In this document: in pieces, positions 52,991 through 61,592 of the stretch
Layout: the number at the start of each line of letters is the position of its first letter
Numbering within the stretch: the first letter of the stretch is position 1
Assembly (NCBI GenBank): GCA_965267435.1
Contig: OZ253960.1
Location: 3,224,001 to 3,288,000 of the forward strand
Direction of reading: 5' to 3'
Length of the DNA: 64,000 nucleotides
Origin: JAWPMT01 sp965267435
GTDB lineage: Bacteria; Bacteroidota; Bacteroidia; Cytophagales; Cyclobacteriaceae
Program-made: the position numbers and the translations under genes
The notes under the pieces: generated by a model
Told to the model about the DNA's origin: nothing
What the model saw: the letters and a program-made list of their open reading frames with translations, nothing else
The model's database searches: none

Positions 52991-54454
52991 TTAGTACAGG
53001 GCGCTGCGAAGGATATCAAAAGCTTGCGCCATCTCTTCGGTATTCAGTGAAGCGAACCCCATGCGAATGTGGTTGTGACCTTCATTCCACGGATCATAGT
53101 TCTTCCATCCGGGTAGCTGGAGTCGGTCGACAAGGCGGTCATGGACCGTTGTCCAGGGAATGCGTTTGTCCAAACCAACCCAATAGGCCATGCCCCCTTC
53201 CGGGACCTGGTGGCTAAGGACATCAGACAACTCCTGCAGGTGTGCACCGAAGGCGGATCGGCGTTGAGTGTACACCTTCAGCGCTTTTTTGCAGTGTCGC
53301 TGTATATCGCCATTGGCAAGCATCTGAGCGAGTACCCTTTCCATCAGCGTGTCCCCCTGGCGGTCTATGATCCGGCGCAGGTAGATAGCGTCCTTTACGA
53401 AAGCCTCGGGACCTACCAGGAAACCGATGCGTAGTGCGGGAGACAGGATCTTAGAAAAGCCACCAATGTAAATGACAGACGAGGAGGCATCGATACTCGC
53501 CAGAGGTAGCAGAGGAGTCCGGGCATAATGAAAGTCATAATCGTAGTCATCCTCGATGATCGCAAACCGATACTTCTCGGCTAGTTCGAGCAAATGCAGG
53601 CGACGCTCCGCGCTCAAAGTCACAGTTGTTGGATGGTGATGATGAGGCGTGACGTAGATGGCCTTTATCTCTCCCTCTTCACAGACCTGCTGCAGTCGAT
53701 CGGTGTCAATACCCTCTCCATCAACAGGAATCGTCACCAACTCTGCTCCTACGTGCTGGATCGTCAGATTTGCCGTGCCGTAGTTCAGATACCCTACAGC
53801 CACGCGATTTTGCCGATGATCGCCTTGCAACAGTTGCAGTGCCAGATACAGGCCCATTTGGCTACCCCTGGTGATCATCACGTTGTCTACTGTTAGAGAA
53901 AGCCCCCGGGTCTGACGCAGGTAGTCCACTAGTTGCTCTCGGAGCGAATCATCTCCAGCCGCCGACCCGTAAGACCAGTACCTCAGGTTAGTAGTACGAG
54001 CTAGGAGGTTGTTGTATGTCCTGCGTATTTCATCAGTTGGGGAAAGCCTGAGGTCCGGTAGTCCCTCGTCGATTGCCAGACCTTTGGGATGCTCAAAAAC
54101 CGGCAAATGCAGCGAGAAGACCGGGTCATATGTAAAGCCCGCCTGACGCCCTTCAACGGTCTCTGTGGGTGTCATCGTACGGGGTTGCACGAGGGGCAAA
54201 TGCTCCGAGACGAATGTGCCCCTGGCCGGTCTTGTCTCTATGAAGCCCTGTGCGAGGAGTTCGTCAAATGCCAGGGAGACTGTCCTACGGTGTACGCCCA
54301 GGAGTTTAGCCATTTCCCTGCTGCTTGGTAGACGATCCCCCTTTGCGACCTTGCCTGAGGCGATCAAGTGAGTGAGTTTATTGCTGATTTGTACATAGAT
54401 GGGAACATCCGAAGCACGATCAAGCGGTAAGATCTCGTTGATATGAAAAAGCAT
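52991..54454 (-). CDS. MocR/PdxR-type transcriptional regulator (GntR HTH plus aminotransferase domain)
   Basis: This 487-residue regulator has an N-terminal GntR winged helix (about 1-80; GDRLPSSREMAKLLGVHRRTVSLAFDELL) joined by a linker to a type I PLP aminotransferase fold (about 115-480) with the PLP lysine in GGFSKILSPALRIGF. MocR proteins sense PLP or an amino acid and control vitamin B6 or amino acid genes. It is divergent from an FMN-binding PNPOx-like gene across 87 bp containing three copies of a CTGGA-based motif, the likely operator. Confidence 0.93.
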   Translation of the reverse strand: MLFHINEILPLDRASDVPIYVQISNKLTHLIASGKVAKGDRLPSSREMAKLLGVHRRTVSLAFDELLAQGFIETRPARGTFVSEHLPLVQPRTMTPTETVEGRQAGFTYDPVFSLHLPVFEHPKGLAIDEGLPDLRLSPTDEIRRTYNNLLARTTNLRYWSYGSAAGDDSLREQLVDYLRQTRGLSLTVDNVMITRGSQMGLYLALQLLQGDHRQNRVAVGYLNYGTANLTIQHVGAELVTIPVDGEGIDTDRLQQVCEEGEIKAIYVTPHHHHPTTVTLSAERRLHLLELAEKYRFAIIEDDYDYDFHYARTPLLPLASIDASSSVIYIGGFSKILSPALRIGFLVGPEAFVKDAIYLRRIIDRQGDTLMERVLAQMLANGDIQRHCKKALKVYTQRRSAFGAHLQELSDVLSHQVPEGGMAYWVGLDKRIPWTTVHDRLVDRLQLPGWKNYDPWNEGHNHIRMGFASLNTEEMAQAFDILRSALY

Positions 54455-54455
54455 A

Positions 54456-54500
54456 CTGGACTACTAAGTATCTTTATTCTGGATCACTAAAGTAGTCCAG
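54456..54500. promoter_or_regulatory. Operator for the MocR regulator
   Basis: CTGGACTAC (54456-54464), CTGGATCAC (54479-54487, direct orientation, one step diverged) and GTAGTCCAG (54492-54500, inverted, exact) lie between the divergent genes. Two direct repeats plus one inverted repeat is the typical MocR binding layout. The first copy touches the regulator's own start, suggesting autoregulation. Confidence 0.65.
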
Positions 54501-54541
54501 ATAATCAATAGGTTTGTCATGGTTGAAAACAAATTGAGAAG

Positions 54542-55204
54542 ATGGAAAAAGCACTCGTTACCCCACTGAACAAAGTGGTGAGAGGGCCCAAGAGGGCCGT
54601 TACCGAAAAGGAAACCGTCTACGAAATCATCGACAGTCACATGATCTGCTACGCGTCATACGTCTATGAAGGATATGCGATCACGATTCCAACAGGATAC
54701 GGCCGCTCCGGTGATACACTGTACTTGCACGGTTCGATGAAAAACCGGATGCTACTGGGCATTTTAGATGCAGAAAAGGTTAGTGTCACCGTCAGTCACC
54801 TCGATGGACTGGTCCTCGCTCGCTCGGTCTTCCACCACTCCGTCAACTATCGCTCGGCAATTGTTTTTGGCCAGGCCCGGCGTGTGGAGGACCCAAAAGA
54901 GAAGATGGATGCACTGGAAATCATTACTGAAAACTTCATCCAAGGCAGGTGGCAAGAAGCCCGGCAACCCAACGAGAAGGAGTTCAATGCCACCCTTGTC
55001 ATCGCTGTATCCATTGATCAGTTCTCTGCAAAAGTTCGCGCTGAGGGAGTGAATGATGAAACAGCCGACATGTCTCTGGACGTCTGGGCAGGTGTAGTGC
55101 CCATTCGTGCCATGTACGGTGCACCAGAAGCTGACTCACAACTGTCCTCCGACATTCCGATACCTAAGAGCATAAAAAATCTAGGATTGAAAGCTCCTGT
55201 CTAG
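54542..55204 (+). CDS. PNPOx-like FMN-binding protein (Pyridox_ox_2/NimA type)
   Basis: This 220-residue protein has the split-barrel flavin-binding fold. The pattern (VYEIIDSHMICYASYVYEGYAITIPTGYGRSGDTLYLHGS, KVSVTVSHLDGLVLARS, YRSAIVFGQARRVEDPKEKMDAL) matches the Pyridox_ox_2 family, whose members are often under MocR or GntR control and bind FMN or F420. The actual substrate is unknown; a role in vitamin B6 handling is inferred from the divergent MocR gene. It ends 3 bp before the convergent receiver gene. Confidence 0.87.
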   Translation: MEKALVTPLNKVVRGPKRAVTEKETVYEIIDSHMICYASYVYEGYAITIPTGYGRSGDTLYLHGSMKNRMLLGILDAEKVSVTVSHLDGLVLARSVFHHSVNYRSAIVFGQARRVEDPKEKMDALEIITENFIQGRWQEARQPNEKEFNATLVIAVSIDQFSAKVRAEGVNDETADMSLDVWAGVVPIRAMYGAPEADSQLSSDIPIPKSIKNLGLKAPV

Positions 55205-55207
55205 TGA

Positions 55208-55597
55208 TCAGACAAGCGCTACCTGCGAAATCTCCTCGAGTAGCTGATCGTTGTCCCAGGGCTTGGAGATGATCTTGCGAATACCCGCGTCTTCGTACAG
55301 TTGATCAGTGAACTCCTTGGTGATCATGCCACTGAGCAAAAAACGTATGGCTTCGGGATAGATCTTTTTGGTCTCCGTGAGGAATTCGTCCCCACGCATG
55401 CCCGGCATTTTCCAGTCGGAGAGGATGATGATTTTTTCCAGGGTCTGATCCTTGTAGTCCTGCAGGATGTCCAGGCCATCCACGGCGTTCTCGGCAAACT
55501 CCAAATGAAACTCCTTGAAAGATCTGCGAAAAAGGGATTTCAAAGTAACCAGAATGTATGGCTCATCATCAACGCACAGGATCAACCCTTTCTTCAT
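55208..55597 (-). CDS. Stand-alone response-regulator receiver
   Basis: This 129-residue CheY-like receiver has the acidic residues D10-D11-E12, phospho-acceptor D61 (ILSDWKMPG), a switch Ser in LLSGM and the conserved Lys in ISKPWDN. There is no output domain. The W-D-N ending of the last helix region is typical of receivers that work with HD-GYP or with hybrid kinases. It lies 36 bp downstream of a histidine kinase gene on the same strand, its presumed partner. Confidence 0.9.
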   Translation of the reverse strand: MKKGLILCVDDEPYILVTLKSLFRRSFKEFHLEFAENAVDGLDILQDYKDQTLEKIIILSDWKMPGMRGDEFLTETKKIYPEAIRFLLSGMITKEFTDQLYEDAGIRKIISKPWDNDQLLEEISQVALV

Positions 55598-55633
55598 GGA
55601 CTAAATATAGTAATGAATTCCAACGAACGGTGC

Positions 55634-57763
55634 TTACGATAAATTTTTTGGCAATGTGACGCTGAATAGGGCCCCAGTGGCCGTATTCTCTACTGAAATC
55701 GTGCCCTTGTGCTTGTCGATCACGCGCTTGGTAATGGACAGCCCCAGGCCTGTTCCCTCACCCTCCGGCTTCGTCGTTTCAAAGGGTTCGAATATCCTTT
55801 CTTTCACCTTGGGGTCGATCCCTCCACCGCTATCTTCAATATCAACCTGGACCTTGTCGTCATATTGCTTCACGCGGATCCATAGATTCCCCCGGTACTT
55901 ATTTGCGTAAGTAGCATTAGAAATAAGATTGGTCCACACCTGCGTAAGTTCATCGGGATAGCCTTCTATCTCCACAGACTCCTCAAACTGCTTGTAAACG
56001 GTGACATTTTTGAGCTTGTTCTGGTGAAGAGTGATGATGTTATTGATGTTGCGAATGAGATCGAATTGTACCTTTTTGTCGTGCAAGTTCTTGAAGGAAT
56101 AGGACTTGAGTGAGAACAGGATCTTGTCTGCTCGCTGCAAGGCCTCCATTGCCGTGAAAATGGATCGTGTCCGATTGGAAATAAACATCACCAGTTCCAG
56201 AATATCTACACCCATATCATGGCGATAGATTGGCTCAAACTGTTTCAATCCATCATATACTTTGAGGTCGTCAAATATATCAGCAATGTCATATGGGTCA
56301 CCATCCAGTTCTTCCTGAAAGTACGATCTTAGCGTCTTCTTCAAAGCTCGCTGCTTCACGGTAGACAGCGGATTTTGCTGCGCCTGATATGAAGCTATGA
56401 TGAGGTCCGTCATTTGTTCCAGGATCTCCGGATTGAAGACATTAGCGAGCTCTTTGAGTTTGCGGATCTCTTGCATCTGAGAATCCTCGATCAATTGCAG
56501 GTTCGACTTCACTGCGGCAATAGGCGTGTTCAACTCATGGCCCACCCCTGCAAATACCCGCCCTAGAAACGCCATCTTCTCCGACTTAATGATTTCCTCC
56601 TGCGCCAGTGCTATCTCTTTGGACTGCGTTACCACTTTTCTATTGCTCTCTTGCAGTTTCGTGTAAGCCCATTTGCTCTTCCTCAGGGTTCTAAGGTATC
56701 GTACCGAAAAGAACAATGCGACGAACAAAGTGATGACGAGCACTATGATCCAGTTTCTCTGTCGCGCCAGCTCCTCCGCGGCTATCTCCAATCTTTGTGC
56801 TATTCTCGCCTGATCTTCGGCTAATCCGGCCGATCTCCCTACTGGAAGACCGCCACTGGATTGGAAGGAAAACAGGCTGTCGCGCATGGTGAGGTAGGTC
56901 TCTAATTGCGCAAGTGCCTGATCAGGAGCACCCAGTTCCTTTAAGACCGCGGAATACACCCTGTAGCTCTCCACTACTTCGATTTGTGGCGTCAAATGCG
57001 TGACATTCAAAATTGCAGAATCGACCACTAACCTTGCCTCTTCCTCCAGGCCAGCAATAAGCAGTGCCTCCGCGAAATACCGGTATAGTCCTGTGAGAAA
57101 GCGACGCTCTTCAGTCGCCTTGGCCATTTGGATAGCCGCCTCAAGTGAGGATATTGCATCCATGCCATCACCCGCAAGGAATTGCAAAATACCTTGTGAT
57201 CCAATGGCCATTGGCATATCGGTATCAGCAGTTCTCCTTGAAAGGTCAATAAAGTGATTGGCACTATCCACCAAGCCGACATTTAGATAACAGTAGGCCA
57301 GTAGGGAGCTCCAGTTTCCAAAAGAGGGTGTTGCAGAGGACGCCTCGCTCAAAAGAGACCTGTAGCCGCTAATGGCAGCCTCAAACTCGCCAACCACCAC
57401 TTGAGCCCAAGCTTTCTTGGAGACAATTTGATCCTTGTCCTGATCACTTAGTCCTGACGCACTGAGGAGCCTTTCGTAGATGTCAATAGTCATAGTCACA
57501 GCACCCTTCTCCGCCAGGCTTTCGGCATGACTTGATAGCCACTGCCTGGATCCCGCATCCGCAACCAGGTCATCCACTGAGTTCAATCCCATTTGATGAA
57601 AGTAGAGGGCCGAGTCGGACTCGCCACCCTTCAATTTTGCTTCGGACTTGACAAAAAGTTCCTTTGCTTGCGTTACAGGCGATGATGGGCCAGGGGTGTC
57701 CTGACAGTCGGCTCCCGCTAATGTGACGAGTATGAAAAAAGACACCAAAGCACGTGCGACCAT
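55634..57763 (-). CDS. TPR-containing sensor histidine kinase
   Basis: This 709-residue protein has a signal peptide (about 1-20), a periplasmic helical region of TPR-type repeats (about 25-310), one transmembrane helix (about 335-355) and a coiled-coil signalling helix. It then has a HisKA-like motif GVGHELNTPIAAVKSN, a long helical insert and a HATPase domain with NLISNATYANKYRG, DSGGGIDP and GTGLGLSITKRV. The design resembles Bacteroidota kinases that pass a signal from periplasmic TPR domains to soluble receivers. A receiver gene follows 36 bp downstream. Confidence 0.9.
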   Translation of the reverse strand: MVARALVSFFILVTLAGADCQDTPGPSSPVTQAKELFVKSEAKLKGGESDSALYFHQMGLNSVDDLVADAGSRQWLSSHAESLAEKGAVTMTIDIYERLLSASGLSDQDKDQIVSKKAWAQVVVGEFEAAISGYRSLLSEASSATPSFGNWSSLLAYCYLNVGLVDSANHFIDLSRRTADTDMPMAIGSQGILQFLAGDGMDAISSLEAAIQMAKATEERRFLTGLYRYFAEALLIAGLEEEARLVVDSAILNVTHLTPQIEVVESYRVYSAVLKELGAPDQALAQLETYLTMRDSLFSFQSSGGLPVGRSAGLAEDQARIAQRLEIAAEELARQRNWIIVLVITLFVALFFSVRYLRTLRKSKWAYTKLQESNRKVVTQSKEIALAQEEIIKSEKMAFLGRVFAGVGHELNTPIAAVKSNLQLIEDSQMQEIRKLKELANVFNPEILEQMTDLIIASYQAQQNPLSTVKQRALKKTLRSYFQEELDGDPYDIADIFDDLKVYDGLKQFEPIYRHDMGVDILELVMFISNRTRSIFTAMEALQRADKILFSLKSYSFKNLHDKKVQFDLIRNINNIITLHQNKLKNVTVYKQFEESVEIEGYPDELTQVWTNLISNATYANKYRGNLWIRVKQYDDKVQVDIEDSGGGIDPKVKERIFEPFETTKPEGEGTGLGLSITKRVIDKHKGTISVENTATGALFSVTLPKNLS

Positions 57764-58259
57764 GTAATATTTAAGTCTACGCCTGAGATTAGAGCTTTAA
57801 ATTAAGGCAAAAAATCTCCTTGAACACAATCGATTATTCCCAACAACGGCATTACGGGATGAGCAGGTGTTTCAAGTGCGTAAAAGCCCCAATGCGGCAC
57901 ATACACGGGAATTTACCTGTCGCTAGGTAGGTGATCAAGTCACCCCTTCGCCCCTTTTCGACAGGTTCCGAGACCCCCTTAAAGGCATGACTTTTTTTCA
58001 TATAACTGAATTATACTTTGATGTGTAACCTCAAAAATAACTATTCGATATAAGGGAGAATTCCTGGTTCACAAATTCACTGAACTGATCCATCTCGTTC
58101 TGTGCCCTTGATTTCTCAAGCAGGCATTCTCATAAAGCATTTCAGGCGCTTTAAGGTTGATAAAGAACTAAATCAATCTAGTCCGAGGGCCGTCGTTGGC
58201 TTGCGCCGATGGAGGCTAATTTTTCTTTTTTGTGCCGTGGAATGATTCACATTTGCACC
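57764..58259. other. Gene-free stretch upstream of the TPR kinase
   Basis: This stretch of about 500 bp between the kinase start and the end of the Fur-family gene has no convincing open frame. It contains the nested hairpin at 57915-57966 described separately and an A/T-rich segment at 57988-58050 that could hold a promoter. Confidence 0.5.
57915..57966 (-). other. Nested hairpin in the kinase upstream region
   Basis: ACCTGTCG (57915-57922) pairs with CGACAGGT (57959-57966) around an inner hairpin GGTGA-tcaag-TCACC (57930-57944). It lies about 150 bp before the kinase start on the minus strand and could be part of a structured leader. No known riboswitch pattern is recognised. Confidence 0.35.
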
Positions 58260-58679
58260 CTACACCTCATGACATTCACTACAGACCCCCTGGAGTATAA
58301 GATTGATTTCCTGAATATCATAGCCAGGTACGACGATATCCGGAAGATGTTCATCAAGACACTCAATGGCTCCACAGGACTTGCACTTGAAGTGCATGTG
58401 ATCATGGTGGTGTTCTGCGGAAGTGCATGTATCATGGCAGACCCCATAGCTTACCGTCCCGGTGTCATCAGGGATCTTATGTAGGACGCCGTGTTCGGTA
58501 AAGGAGCTCAGCGTTCTGTACAGTGTGACTTTATCGTACTCCTGAAATCGATCTTCCAGGTCTTTGACGGAGAGTGCTTTCCCTCTCTCGATGAAAAACT
58601 CCAGAATGTCCATTCTTCCGTCCGTGATCCGGAGGTTATGACTTTTAAGTATTCTTTTTAATTCACTGTACTTGGCCAT
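58260..58679 (-). CDS. Fur-family metalloregulator
   Basis: This protein of 139 residues has an N-terminal winged helix (LKSHNLRITDGRMDILEFFIE; VTLYRTLSSFTEHGVLHKI) and a C-terminal dimerisation domain with a His-rich metal site (CHDTCTSAEHHHDHMHFKC) and two CxxC pairs (CKSCG, CSEC) binding structural zinc. The His/Cys richness suggests a Zur- or PerR-like sensor rather than iron-Fur, which cannot be settled by eye. The ATG at 58679 gives the normal start MAKYSELKRIL. A TATTTTTG -7-like element sits directly upstream on the minus strand. A zinc-exporter-like CDF gene lies 2 kb away. Confidence 0.9.
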   Translation of the reverse strand: MAKYSELKRILKSHNLRITDGRMDILEFFIERGKALSVKDLEDRFQEYDKVTLYRTLSSFTEHGVLHKIPDDTGTVSYGVCHDTCTSAEHHHDHMHFKCKSCGAIECLDEHLPDIVVPGYDIQEINLILQGVCSECHEV

Positions 58680-58870
58680 GGAACAAAAATAAAGTTTTTG
58701 CATTTTTTTTGCAGGTCAAAACACAGAGTCAGCACACCAAATAGAGAAAGAAATCAACAGTAATCGACCCGTCATTTGATCGAGGTGAATAGAATCAGTA
58801 ATGTCTGAGTGTCATTTATTGGTTAATTTTCCGAAACGAATCTCGCCAGGTATATCACGCCAAAACACCA

Positions 58871-60547
58871 ATGAAAACTAGAGGATCAGGACGACATCTT
58901 ACATCTGGCAGAGCGCTCCTCGCAGTTACTGTACTTTATTTTTCCATCACAAATCTTCTGGGACAATCTCTTCCCACAGGCTTTCCGGTAGTTGAGGAAA
59001 GACTCCGGGTCGAACAGGTGCTCGGCAGGTTCGATTCGACAATCTCCTTTGCACATCGACCAATTGCTTCAGGAAGGTTTACTGAATTGTACGGTGAGGT
59101 CCTGTCACGAGGAAGTGATACCATCAGGACCTCAAGGTCAATGCTTGATTCCAAAGGGTTCAGATTGTCGCTACTCCCGGCTCAATGGGATACCGAAATC
59201 AGCTCGCACCACCCTGAAGGCTACAACAATGGCTCACTAATCAGGTCAAGGGGCCTCCAAACTCGAGTTGCTGCTGGTGTACATGCGAAATGGTGGGTGC
59301 TTAGCGTACAGCTTCGGCCTGAGTTGATCTGGGCTCAGAATGCGAGCTATGATGGCTTCGTTCAGTTGCAAGACTCAGCATCTATAGAACGGAGGTACCG
59401 GCTATGGAACAGAGTGGACCTCCCTGAGCGCTACGGCGACAGGAGCTACTCCGAGCTTCTTCCAGGGCAATCCAGTATCAGCATTGAGACAAAATATGTA
59501 CGTGCTGGACTCTCTTCCGAGAACATATGGTGGGGACCCGGACAGGAAAACAGTCTAATAATGACCAACAATGCCCGGGGCTTTTATCACTTCACTATTG
59601 GCACCACACAACCCGCCAATATAGGAATTGGCACGTTAGAGGGTCAATTGTTGGTCGGCCGGCTCGACGCATCGGGATTCAAACCTACGGAGACAACCTA
59701 TGACGACGAATACTACCTGGCTCCGACAGATGACTGGCGGTATATGTCGGCGGTGAACTTCGTCTATCAACCCAAGTGGATTCCAAAACTTTATCTGGGC
59801 CTCAATAGAGCTTTTCAGCAATACTGGCAGGAAGCAAAGGCGGAGAAAGAATTCTTTCCGGTATTAACTGGCTTGTTCAAGACTCAGAGAAACGACGACT
59901 CCTTATCCGTGGATCAGCTGCTCTCTATCAATGGCCGATACATTTGGGAAAAGATCCAATCCGAATTCTATTTTGAATGGGGTCGTAATGATGCTGCATT
60001 CAATCTCAGAGATTTTGTTATTAGTCCATTCCATTCTCAGGCCTATATTTTTGGGATGACGAAAAACGTTCAGACAACAAATGCTCTCATCAGTGTAAAC
60101 GCCGAAGCAACCCACTTAGAACGTACGAACTCGCACATCGTCCGACCGGAGCCAATATGGTACCAGCATGGTCAGGTACGTCAAGGATATACCCACCAAG
60201 GTGAAGTGCTGGGAGCGGGCATTGGTCCCGGAAGCAATTCCCAGTCCCTGAAGGTCACCCGCTATCGAGGATTGGAGCAAATAGGTGTACAGTTTCATAG
60301 ACGAGAGGTTCAGTCTGACTTCACGGAGATGCTTGTCGGACAAGGAAACACCAGATCCAAATCCTGGACAGACCTGACGCTTATGTTTAACGCCTCCAAA
60401 ATATGGGGCAAACTGCTGGTGTACTCTGAACTCCACTGTACTGCCTCTCTTAACTATCAATGGAATTGGGCAGAGCCCTTTCCAGGAGTAGTTACCGGGG
60501 ACGATGCATTCAATGTTTTGTTCCGACTCAGACTGTCCTACCTCTAA
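58871..60547 (+). CDS. Wzi-like capsule assembly outer-membrane protein
   Basis: This 558-residue protein has a signal peptide (to about residue 32) and then an outer-membrane beta-barrel pattern ending in an alternating hydrophobic strand (AFNVLFRLRLSYL). The WWGPGQENSLIMTNNARGFYHFTIGTT stretch and the YQPKWIPKLYLGLNRAF region match the Wzi capsule assembly family, a lectin-like barrel that holds capsular polysaccharide on the surface. No capsule synthesis genes are near, as is common for Bacteroidota Wzi paralogues. Confidence 0.85.
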   Translation: MKTRGSGRHLTSGRALLAVTVLYFSITNLLGQSLPTGFPVVEERLRVEQVLGRFDSTISFAHRPIASGRFTELYGEVLSRGSDTIRTSRSMLDSKGFRLSLLPAQWDTEISSHHPEGYNNGSLIRSRGLQTRVAAGVHAKWWVLSVQLRPELIWAQNASYDGFVQLQDSASIERRYRLWNRVDLPERYGDRSYSELLPGQSSISIETKYVRAGLSSENIWWGPGQENSLIMTNNARGFYHFTIGTTQPANIGIGTLEGQLLVGRLDASGFKPTETTYDDEYYLAPTDDWRYMSAVNFVYQPKWIPKLYLGLNRAFQQYWQEAKAEKEFFPVLTGLFKTQRNDDSLSVDQLLSINGRYIWEKIQSEFYFEWGRNDAAFNLRDFVISPFHSQAYIFGMTKNVQTTNALISVNAEATHLERTNSHIVRPEPIWYQHGQVRQGYTHQGEVLGAGIGPGSNSQSLKVTRYRGLEQIGVQFHRREVQSDFTEMLVGQGNTRSKSWTDLTLMFNASKIWGKLLVYSELHCTASLNYQWNWAEPFPGVVTGDDAFNVLFRLRLSYL

Positions 60548-60671
60548 CGAAGCCTACTTCCAGCTTTCACCCCTGAAGAATTTCTTAAGGAAAGGACATA
60601 GTCGCCCAGTTTATCCTGAGTCAGGTCTTATCAATAAGTAGCTTCATTGTTTTCTTCTTACCATTGCACCT

Positions 60672-61547
60672 ATGCATGATCACGCGCATGCGTCCCATAA
60701 AAGTCTCAGGTCGGCTTTCTTCATCAACCTGGCCTTTGCTGTCATCGAACTTGTAGGTGGCATGTACACCAATAGCATGGCCATCCTTTCGGATGCATTG
60801 CACGATCTGGGTGACAGTCTTAGCCTGGGAATCGCCTGGTACTTTGAGAAGCTTTCCAAACGGGGTCGTAGCAAAACCTTCACATACGGCCTCAAGAGGC
60901 TATCATTGCTTGGTGCCCTGCTCAATGCCCTGATACTAGTCGCCGGCACAGTAGTCATACTTTATCATGCTATCCCTCGACTCTTCCAGCCACAAGCCCC
61001 TGATATTCAGGGGATGATGTGGTTAGCTATCGCCGGTGTTATTTTCAACGGGTGGGCGATATTTAAAATCCGATCCGGCAAATCCCTTAATGAGCAGCTT
61101 GTACAAATGCACCTCTGGGAAGACGTTCTGGGATGGCTGGCAGTGCTCATAGGAGCCATAGTGATGCGGTTTATAGACGCCCCATTTATCGACCCTCTCC
61201 TTTCTATTGGGATAGCAATTTTTCTACTGTATAATGTATATGGAAAATTGAAGGCGACTTTGCGGGTACTCTTGCAAGGGACACCAGAGCACGTCGACGT
61301 AAAAGCAATAGAAAAGGAGATAGTGGCACTTCCGGAAGTTATAGAAGTACATGACTGCCATGTATGGTCTATGGATGGCGATTATATCGTGCTCACGCTG
61401 CATCTGGTCCTTTCGCAGGATCATTCGCTTCAAACTCAATCAATAATCAAGGGAAAGGTACGTTCTATCGCTAGCAAGTATAAAATAGACCACGCCACAA
61501 TTGAATTTGAAGCAGAAGACGAGTTTTGCGCCCTTCACGATTGCTAG
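60672..61547 (+). CDS. Cation diffusion facilitator (CzcD/ZitB-like)
   Basis: This 291-residue inner-membrane protein starts with a His-rich N-terminus (MHDHAHASH) and has six transmembrane helices. Metal-site residues are in MAILSDALHDLGDSLSLGIAW (HxxxD in helix 2) and LWEDVLGWLAVLIGA (helix 5). The C-terminal cytoplasmic domain carries VIEVHDCHVWSMDGD, also in the ZitB/CzcD style. It would export Zn(II) or related ions in exchange for protons. It could be a target of the Fur-family regulator 2 kb upstream, but no site was identified. Confidence 0.93.
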   Translation: MHDHAHASHKSLRSAFFINLAFAVIELVGGMYTNSMAILSDALHDLGDSLSLGIAWYFEKLSKRGRSKTFTYGLKRLSLLGALLNALILVAGTVVILYHAIPRLFQPQAPDIQGMMWLAIAGVIFNGWAIFKIRSGKSLNEQLVQMHLWEDVLGWLAVLIGAIVMRFIDAPFIDPLLSIGIAIFLLYNVYGKLKATLRVLLQGTPEHVDVKAIEKEIVALPEVIEVHDCHVWSMDGDYIVLTLHLVLSQDHSLQTQSIIKGKVRSIASKYKIDHATIEFEAEDEFCALHDC

Positions 61548-61592
61548 GCTGCGCATGAATTTTTCCTATCTTCATGACTCAACTAATTAGCT

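Noticed and set aside
58209..58484. Plus-strand frame over the Fur-family gene
   Set aside because: It is antisense to the conserved C-terminal domain of the Fur-family protein and has no family features.
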